The notes beneath the pieces were generated by a model, which made no database searches, had not been told where the DNA came from, and saw only the letters and a list, made by a program, of their open reading frames with translations. Below, piece after piece: positions 1 to 5,682 of a stretch of 5,682 bases of DNA. How positions within the stretch are numbered: position 1 is the stretch's first letter; each line of letters opens with the position of its first letter. The translations under genes were made by a program, and so were the position numbers. Origin of the DNA: Frankiales bacterium (GTDB taxonomy: Bacteria; Actinomycetota; Actinomycetes; JAFAQI01); contig JAFAQI010000298.1 of NCBI GenBank assembly GCA_019246495.1, positions 1 to 5,682 on the forward strand, written 5' to 3'.

Positions 1-864
1 GTCCTCGAGCTGGCGGTGTGCCTCGATCAGAGTGAGCGCGCCCGGCGCCTCGTAGACCTCACGGCTCTTGATGCCCACCAGGCGGTCCTCGACCATGTCG
101 AGCCGACCGACACCGTGTGCGCCGGCGCGCCGGTTGAGCTCCTGCACGGCTTCCAGAACGGACACCGGGCGGCCGTCAATCGCCGTCGGTACGCCGTCGA
201 CGAAACCGACGGTCACCTCGTCGGCTTCGCGTGATTGCGCCGGATCCGAGGTGTAGGAGTAGACGTCCTCGATCGGTGCGTTCCACACGTCCTCGAGGAA
301 CCCGGTCTCGACGGCACGTCCCCAGAGGTTCTGGTCGATGGAGTACGGCGACTTCTTGGTGACGTCGATCGGCAGGCCCTTCTCCTCCGCGAACGCGATC
401 GCCTTGTCCCGCGTCATCCCGGAGTCGCGGACCGGAGCAAGCACCTTCAGCTCTGGCGCAAGCGCAGCGATCCCGACCTCGAACCGCACCTGGTCGTTGC
501 CCTTGCCGGTGCATCCGTGGGCGACGGTGGATGCGCCGTGGTAGCGCGCGGCGTCGACCAGGTGACGCGCGATGAGCGGCCGGGACAGTGCCGACACGAG
601 CGGATAGCGGTCCATGTAGAGCGCGTTGGCCTTCAGTGCCGGAAGGCAGTAGCCGTCCGCGAACTCCGCACGCGCGTCGACCACGACGGCCTCGACCGCG
701 CCACAGTCCAGAGCGCGTTGCCGGATCACGTCCAGGTCCTCACCGCCCTGACCGACGTCAGCTGCGACCGCGACGACCTCGGCGCCGGTCTCGGCCGCGA
801 TCCAGCCGATCGCGACGGAAGTGTCCAGGCCTCCGGAGTAGGCGAGGACGACGCGTTCAGTCAT
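1..864 (-). CDS. argG: Argininosuccinate synthase, C-terminus beyond window
   Basis: This enzyme joins citrulline and aspartate, with ATP cleaved to AMP and PPi, to make argininosuccinate, the penultimate cytosolic step of arginine synthesis. The reading frame is open to the window edge: 288 codons are visible of the roughly 400 usual for the family, so about 110 C-terminal residues lie outside. The N-terminal PP-loop ATP-binding motif AYSGGLDTS is at residues 8-16, DVGQGGED follows at about 39-46, the hallmark [13 protein letters not shown] is at 117-129, [12 protein letters not shown] at 172-183, and [13 protein letters not shown] near 264-276. The ATG at 864 is the family N-terminus ([12 protein letters not shown]). 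It lies 34 bases after the argR stop, with GGAG 11 bases upstream of the ATG. It is probably co-transcribed with argR, and argH would be expected next. Identity is essentially certain; only completeness is unknown. Confidence 0.97.
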   Translation of the reverse strand, partial: MTERVVLAYSGGLDTSVAIGWIAAETGAEVVAVAADVGQGGEDLDVIRQRALDCGAVEAVVVDARAEFADGYCLPALKANALYMDRYPLVSALSRPLIARHLVDAARYHGASTVAHGCTGKGNDQVRFEVGIAALAPELKVLAPVRDSGMTRDKAIAFAEEKGLPIDVTKKSPYSIDQNLWGRAVETGFLEDVWNAPIEDVYSYTSDPAQSREADEVTVGFVDGVPTAIDGRPVSVLEAVQELNRRAGAHGVGRLDMVEDRLVGIKSREVYEAPGALTLIEAHRQLED

Positions 865-875
865 GTGTGCAGGTT

Positions 876-879
876 CTCC
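876..879 (-). promoter_or_regulatory. Probable ribosome binding site of argG
   Basis: GGAG on the minus strand lies 11 bases before the argG ATG, in the 34-base argR-argG gap. The spacing is on the long side. It is the only Shine-Dalgarno-like match in this gap, and it means argG does not depend on stop/start overlap as argB, argD and argF do. Confidence 0.5.
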
Positions 880-898
880 GTCTCTGTGTCGGACTACT

Positions 899-1423
899 TC
901 AGGCGCCGGACATCCGGCGCAAGCGCTCGGCGAGGGCGGTGCCGCCGGCGGGGTCACGCGCAACCAGGAGCACCGTGTCGTCACCGGCGACGGTGCCGAG
1001 CACGTCCGGTAGGTCGGCACGGTCGATGGCGGAAGCCAGCAGGTGCGCGCCTCCCGGCGGCGTGCGTGCAACGACCAGGTTGGCGCTCACCTCGACCGAC
1101 ACGAGCAGCTCGGCAGCAAGCCGCGACATGCGGCCGTCGGTGTCGTCCGACAGAGCGCGCAGCACCGGACCGGGAGCCTCGGTAGGCACCGCGTAGACGG
1201 TCCCCGCGCCGGCTCGTCGTACCTTCACCGCGCCCATCTCCTCGAGGTCGCGGGACAGCGTCGCCTGCGTGACCGCAACGCCTTCGGACGCGAGCAGCCG
1301 GGCCAGCTCGGTCTGCGAGTGCACCGGTGAGGCGTTGATGAGCGCGGCGATCCGCGCCTGCCGCGACGTCTTGCCGAGACTCGTCCGGTGGGGAACGGTC
1401 ACGTCCTCCACCCCACCCACCAC
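899..1423 (-). CDS. argR: Arginine repressor ArgR
   Basis: This is the arginine-dependent DNA-binding repressor of arginine genes. The family works as a hexamer with arginine as corepressor. With the longest start it has 174 residues, close to the usual 150-170 plus a variable N-terminal tail. The N-terminal winged helix-turn-helix runs from RQARIAALI (21-29) through [13 protein letters not shown] (36-48) to the recognition segment [17 protein letters not shown] (52-68). The C-terminal oligomerisation and arginine-binding domain shows [14 protein letters not shown] (121-134) and [10 protein letters not shown] (143-152), whose adjacent aspartates (148, 149) are the family's arginine contacts. 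The start is ambiguous: in-frame GTG codons begin at 1423, 1420, 1411 and 1402. GGTGG matches lie 8 bases before the 1411 GTG and 5 bases before the 1402 GTG, whereas 1423 has no recognisable site, so a shorter protein of 167-170 residues is quite likely. It sits about 25 bases after argF, the standard actinobacterial position. Confidence 0.95.
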   Translation of the reverse strand: MVGGVEDVTVPHRTSLGKTSRQARIAALINASPVHSQTELARLLASEGVAVTQATLSRDLEEMGAVKVRRAGAGTVYAVPTEAPGPVLRALSDDTDGRMSRLAAELLVSVEVSANLVVARTPPGGAHLLASAIDRADLPDVLGTVAGDDTVLLVARDPAGGTALAERLRRMSGA

Positions 1424-1425
1424 CC
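1405..1425 (-). other. G-rich tract over the argR start, possible RNA G-quadruplex
   Basis: On the coding strand, six G-runs separated by single bases lie at 1425-1423 (3), 1421-1420 (2), 1418-1416 (3), 1414-1411 (4), 1409-1408 (2) and 1406-1405 (2). They cover all but the last of the candidate argR GTG starts and the GGTGG/GGAGG Shine-Dalgarno-like matches. A two-layer quadruplex is possible from the pattern, and a three-layer one would need an imperfect run. Whether it folds, or is simply a purine-rich ribosome binding region, cannot be told from sequence. Confidence 0.4.
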
Positions 1426-1448
1426 AACAGTGGACCGGCTTCGCCGCG

Positions 1449-2758
<1,310 letters not shown>

Positions 2759-2763
2759 GGCCG

Positions 2764-2771
2764 TCCCCCTC
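2764..2771 (-). promoter_or_regulatory. Strong ribosome binding site of the receiver gene
   Basis: GAGGGGGA on the minus strand lies 5 bases before the ATG at 2758, inside the 16-base gap after argD. It is the best Shine-Dalgarno match in the window. It decides the receiver start in favour of 2758 over the upstream GTG, and it may also set translation of the overlapping argF. Confidence 0.75.
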
Positions 2772-2774
2772 TGC

Positions 2775-3992
2775 TCACGAGCCGACACTAACGGCGCGCG
2801 TGGCGGCGTCCAGGATGGTCGGCAACGCAGCGGTGAACGTGTCGGCCTCCGCGGAGCTGAGCGTCAACGGCGGGGCGAGCCGGATCGCGTCCGGAGCGAC
2901 GGCGTTCACGAGGAAGCCGGCCTCCCGTGCCGCCGTCTCGATCGCGCCTGCCGAGCCCTCCTCCACGACGAGAGCGAGCCAGAAACCGCGACCACGGACA
3001 TCGGTCACCAACGGCCCGTCGACGGCCGCCAGCGCACCCGCCCACTGCTGTCCGACTTCTCGGACATGCTGGAGCAGCTGGTCCTGCTCGATCACGTCGA
3101 GCACTGCCAACGCGGCCGCACAGCTGATCGGATTTCCGCCGAAGGTCGAGCCGTGATCACCCTTCTGCAGCGCGTCAGCAGCGGCCCCGGTCGCCAGGCA
3201 GGCGCCGATCGGCAGCCCGCCACCGAGCCCCTTCGCGACCGTGACGACATCAGGTGCGACGCCGGCGTGCTGGTGGGCGAACCAGGCACCGGTCCGGCCG
3301 ATGCCGCCTTGCACCTCGTCGAGCACGAGAAGCGCGCCGGTGTTGTCGCAGGCAGTCCGCGCGGCCGCGAGGTAGCCATCGGGCGGAGGCACGACGCCCG
3401 CTTCACCCAGTGTCGGCTCGAGGAACACCGCTGCCGTGGTGGGCGTGACCGCTTCCCGCAGTGCGTCGGCATCGCCGTAGGGCACGAACGTGACGTCGAC
3501 GCCGAACGGTGCGAATGGCTCACGGATAGCGGCTTTGCCGGTCAGCGCGAGCGCGCCCAAGGTGCGGCCGTGGAAGGACTTCTCGGCGGCGACGAAGTGC
3601 CGGCGGTCCGGGTGTGCCCGCAAGGCGACCTTGACCGCCGCTTCGTTCGCCGTGGCGCCGTCGTTGCAGAGGAAGACCCGCGCGCCGGGTACGTCGAGCG
3701 CCGCCACCAGCCGCTCCGCCAGCCGGACCGCGTCCGCATGGATGTAGAGGTTCGACGTGTGTGCCAGTCGCCGCACCTGGGACGTGACCGCCTCGACGAT
3801 GGCTGGATGTGCGTGTCCCAGTGCGGACACCGCGATGCCGGCGACGAGATCGAGGTAGTCGCGTCCCTCGACGTCCCACACCCGGCAGCCCGCGCCATGC
3901 GCCAATGCCAGCGTCGGCGTGCCGTAGTTGCGCATCATCACGGCGTCCCAGCGCTCTTGCAGGGCTGCCGTCGCCGCCAGGGTCTCGGTCAT
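2775..3992 (-). CDS. argD: Acetylornithine aminotransferase (PLP-dependent)
   Basis: This enzyme converts N-acetylglutamate semialdehyde plus glutamate to N2-acetylornithine and 2-oxoglutarate. It is a class-III, fold-type-I aminotransferase of 405 residues, the usual length. Motifs seen are: a small-residue PLP phosphate segment [13 protein letters not shown] at 109-121, FHGRT at 140-144, [14 protein letters not shown] at 190-203, the ring-nitrogen aspartate in [12 protein letters not shown] at 224-235 (Asp225), the Schiff-base lysine in [14 protein letters not shown] at 251-264 (Lys254), and GSTFGGNP at 281-288. The ATG at 3992 gives the family N-terminus, overlaps the argB TGA by four bases, and has a weak GGTGGT 6 bases upstream. 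Oddities: the first motif reads NDGATANE where NSGAEANE is usual, and DEVQGG replaces DEVQTG. In other organisms ArgD can also serve succinyldiaminopimelate transamination; the operon position supports the arginine role. Confidence 0.96.
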   Translation of the reverse strand: MTETLAATAALQERWDAVMMRNYGTPTLALAHGAGCRVWDVEGRDYLDLVAGIAVSALGHAHPAIVEAVTSQVRRLAHTSNLYIHADAVRLAERLVAALDVPGARVFLCNDGATANEAAVKVALRAHPDRRHFVAAEKSFHGRTLGALALTGKAAIREPFAPFGVDVTFVPYGDADALREAVTPTTAAVFLEPTLGEAGVVPPPDGYLAAARTACDNTGALLVLDEVQGGIGRTGAWFAHQHAGVAPDVVTVAKGLGGGLPIGACLATGAAADALQKGDHGSTFGGNPISCAAALAVLDVIEQDQLLQHVREVGQQWAGALAAVDGPLVTDVRGRGFWLALVVEEGSAGAIETAAREAGFLVNAVAPDAIRLAPPLTLSSAEADTFTAALPTILDAATRAVSVGS

Positions 3993-4882
3993 CGCGGGAC
4001 CACCATCGTGCCGACGCCGGAGTCGGTGAAGATCTCGAGCAGCAGCGCATGCGGCACCCGGCCGTCGAGCACGTGCGCGCTTGCGACACCGCCGCGCACC
4101 GCACGCAGACACGCCTCCATCTTGGGACTCATGCCGCTCGTGAGGTCCGGCAGCAGCTTCTCGAGCTCGTCCGCGGTGAGCTGGCTGACAACCTCGGGCT
4201 CGCCGTCGCCCTCGGCAAGGGGCCATTGCGCGTAGAGCCCCTCGACGTCGGTGAGCACGACGAGCTTCTCCGCTCGCATCGCGACGGCGAGAGCAGCGGC
4301 AGCTGTGTCGGCGTTGACGTTGTAGACACCGCCGTCGTCGCTGCGCGACACACTCGACACGACCGGAATCCTGCCGTCGTCGAGCAGTCCCTGTACGACG
4401 CCGGCGTCGACGTGGACGACGTCTCCGACGAGACCGATGTCGACCTGCTCCCCGGCGACCACCGCGCCCCGGCGTACGGCGGTGAACAGCCGGGCGTCCT
4501 CGCCGGACAGGCCGACGGCGAAGGGGCCGTGCTGGTTCAGCAACCCCACGATCTCGCGTTGCACCTGCCCGACGAGCACCATCCGGACGACGTCCATCGT
4601 TTCGGGAGTCGTGACCCGCAACCCACCGGCGAACTCCGGCTCGATGCCGAGCCGGTCGAGATGTGCGGAGATCTGCGGACCACCGCCATGCACGACGACG
4701 ACCCGGATGCCGGCGTAGCGCAGGAACACCACGTCCTGCGCAAAGGCCTCGCGAAGCACGTCGTCGGTCATCGCGTTGCCGCCGTACTTCACGACCACCG
4801 TGCGGCCATGGAAGCGCTCCAGCCACGGCAGCGCCTCCACGAGCGCGGCCGCCTTCGCCATGGCTGCTGTCGAACGGGTCAT
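3989..4882 (-). CDS. argB: Acetylglutamate kinase
   Basis: This enzyme phosphorylates N-acetylglutamate with ATP to N-acetylglutamyl-5-phosphate, the usual control point of the pathway. At 297 residues it has the normal length. The amino-acid-kinase fold signatures are VVKYGGNAM (31-38, phosphate-binding Lys32), HGGGPQI (65-71), GLRVTT (87-92), [10 protein letters not shown] (186-195), LTDVEGLY (210-217) and GMSPKMEAC (250-258, catalytic-site Lys254). An N-terminal extension of about 25 residues precedes the first strand. The C-terminus [20 protein letters not shown] (270-289) resembles the arginine-binding part of the arginine-inhibited hexameric enzymes, so feedback inhibition by arginine is inferred. 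The ATG at 4882 overlaps the argJ TGA (ATGA, 4879-4882), and no Shine-Dalgarno sequence is visible, suggesting coupled translation. Its TGA likewise overlaps the argD ATG. Confidence 0.97.
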   Translation of the reverse strand: MTRSTAAMAKAAALVEALPWLERFHGRTVVVKYGGNAMTDDVLREAFAQDVVFLRYAGIRVVVVHGGGPQISAHLDRLGIEPEFAGGLRVTTPETMDVVRMVLVGQVQREIVGLLNQHGPFAVGLSGEDARLFTAVRRGAVVAGEQVDIGLVGDVVHVDAGVVQGLLDDGRIPVVSSVSRSDDGGVYNVNADTAAAALAVAMRAEKLVVLTDVEGLYAQWPLAEGDGEPEVVSQLTADELEKLLPDLTSGMSPKMEACLRAVRGGVASAHVLDGRVPHALLLEIFTDSGVGTMVVPR

Positions 4883-5682
4883 GTGGAGTACGCCGAGTTC
4901 TCGTGCACGTAAGTCGCCGTGAGGTCGGTCGTGCGAACGGTCGCAGCGGATGTGCCCGCGTGCAGGTCGACGGTGATCGTCACCAAGCGGTCGGTCATGT
5001 CCACCAGCGATCGTGGCTGGTCTGCCGCCCCGCCCCGGCACACCCAGATGCCGTTCATCGCGACGTCGACAGCATCGGCTTCGAACGCCGCTTCGGTCGT
5101 GCCAAGAGCGGCCAGAACGCGGCCCCAGTTGGGATCCATGCCGTGGATCGCGCACTTCAGCAAGCTGCTCCGGGCGATGGCCCTGCCGACATCGACCGCG
5201 TCGTCCTCGGTCGCCGCGTTGCGGACATCGATGACGATGTGCTTCGACGCCCCCTCCGCGTCGTCGACGAGCTGGCGAGCCAGGTCGTCGCACACCGAGA
5301 AGACGAGATCCGCGAGATCGGTCGCGTCGAGGCGTTGCCCGCTCGCGCCGCTCGCGAGCAGCAGCACCGTGTCGTTCGTCGACAGGCAGCCGTCCGTGTC
5401 GACCCGGTCGAACGTCCGGCGTACGCCGTCGCGCAGCGCCTCGTCCAGGTCGGCGGCGTCGGCGACAGCATCGGTGGTGAGGACGCACAGCATCGTTGCA
5501 AGGGCGGGAGCCAGCATGCCGGCGCCCTTCGCCATCCCGCCGAGTGTCACGCCGGAGCGGGTGGCGACCGCGGTCTTGCGAACGGTGTCCGTCGTGCAGA
5601 TCGCCTCTGCCGCGTCATCTCCGCCGTGCGCTGATAGGCCTGCGGCCGCCTTGTCGACGCCGCCCAAGAGCAACGGAAGCGG
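4879..5682 (-). CDS. argJ: Glutamate N-acetyltransferase / ornithine acetyltransferase, N-terminus beyond window
   Basis: This enzyme moves the acetyl group from N-acetylornithine to glutamate, releasing ornithine and regenerating N-acetylglutamate; some members also use acetyl-CoA. The frame is open to the window edge: 267 residues are visible of about 390-400, so roughly a third is missing. The autoprocessing site is present: GGMAKGAGM (visible residues 48-56), then ALATML, with cleavage expected before Thr63 (codon 5496-5494), which becomes the N-terminal nucleophile of the beta chain. Also visible are [10 protein letters not shown] (97-106), [10 protein letters not shown] (180-189) and the conserved C-terminal [10 protein letters not shown]. 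The enzyme's alpha chain is thus only partly seen and its beta chain is complete. Its TGA overlaps the argB start by four bases. Whether it is bifunctional (also an acetylglutamate synthase) cannot be decided from this portion. argC is expected upstream. Confidence 0.97.
   Translation of the reverse strand, partial: PLPLLLGGVDKAAAGLSAHGGDDAAEAICTTDTVRKTAVATRSGVTLGGMAKGAGMLAPALATMLCVLTTDAVADAADLDEALRDGVRRTFDRVDTDGCLSTNDTVLLLASGASGQRLDATDLADLVFSVCDDLARQLVDDAEGASKHIVIDVRNAATEDDAVDVGRAIARSSLLKCAIHGMDPNWGRVLAALGTTEAAFEADAVDVAMNGIWVCRGGAADQPRSLVDMTDRLVTITVDLHAGTSAATVRTTDLTATYVHENSAYST

Noticed and set aside
865..898. Terminator or ARG-box operator in the argR-argG gap
   Set aside because: I found no stem-loop with a U-run and no convincing palindromic operator in these 34 bases.
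235..1185. Plus-strand open frame of 316 codons opposite argG and argR
   Set aside because: Antisense shadow; the opposite strand encodes ArgG and ArgR with all their motifs.
2775..4826. ArgD frame staying open for 683 codons, as if fused to an N-terminal domain
   Set aside because: The upstream part is out of frame with argB and reads as Arg-rich nonsense; the conserved ArgD N-terminus begins at the ATG at 3992.
3809..4912. Plus-strand open frame of 367 codons opposite argB, and a similar one at 4663-5634 opposite argJ
   Set aside because: Antisense shadows of conserved enzymes, with no motif and no plausible initiation context.
3989..5488. ArgB frame staying open for 499 codons into argJ
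   Set aside because: The upstream part is an out-of-frame reading of argJ; the true ArgB start is the ATG at 4882, overlapping the argJ stop.

Overview
The window is a dense stretch of an arginine biosynthesis operon, with every gene on the minus strand. Read in the direction of transcription (from base 5682 down to base 1), the order is argJ (N-terminus missing) - argB - argD - a stand-alone response-regulator receiver gene - argF - argR - argG (C-terminus missing). The argJ-B-D-F-R-G order is the classic actinobacterial arg cluster (argCJBDFRGH). The flanking argC (upstream) and argH (downstream) would be expected just outside the window. Base composition is clearly GC-rich (about two thirds by eye), GTG and TTG codons are plausible starts, and ArgG and ArgD resemble mycobacterial-type sequences from memory. 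Together these point to a high-GC actinobacterium; I cannot name the genus.

Region by region: 5682-4879 is most of argJ, including its autocleavage site; 4882-3989 is argB; 3992-2775 is argD; 2758-2375 is a 127-residue CheY-like receiver; 2378-1449 is argF; about 1423-899 is argR; 864-1 is the first 288 codons of argG. No gap between genes exceeds 34 bases. Three junctions (argJ/argB, argB/argD, receiver/argF) are 4-base ATGA stop/start overlaps. The other gaps are 16 bases (argD/receiver), about 25 (argF/argR) and 34 (argR/argG). I see no internal terminator, tRNA, rRNA, CRISPR array, insertion sequence or obvious internal promoter.

Functionally, ArgJ recycles or transfers the acetyl group, ArgB phosphorylates N-acetylglutamate (with features of the arginine-inhibited type), and ArgD aminates the semialdehyde to N-acetylornithine. 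ArgJ then releases ornithine, ArgF makes citrulline and ArgG makes argininosuccinate. ArgR is the arginine-responsive repressor of such clusters. The part that does not fit the textbook cluster is the single-domain response regulator between argD and argF. It has all its phosphorylation residues, its own strong ribosome binding site, and a stop codon overlapping the argF start. It is the main candidate for something undescribed, suggesting a link between a phosphorelay and arginine or ornithine metabolism. Secondary points are a G-rich tract over the argR start and unusual residues in two conserved cofactor-site motifs of ArgD.
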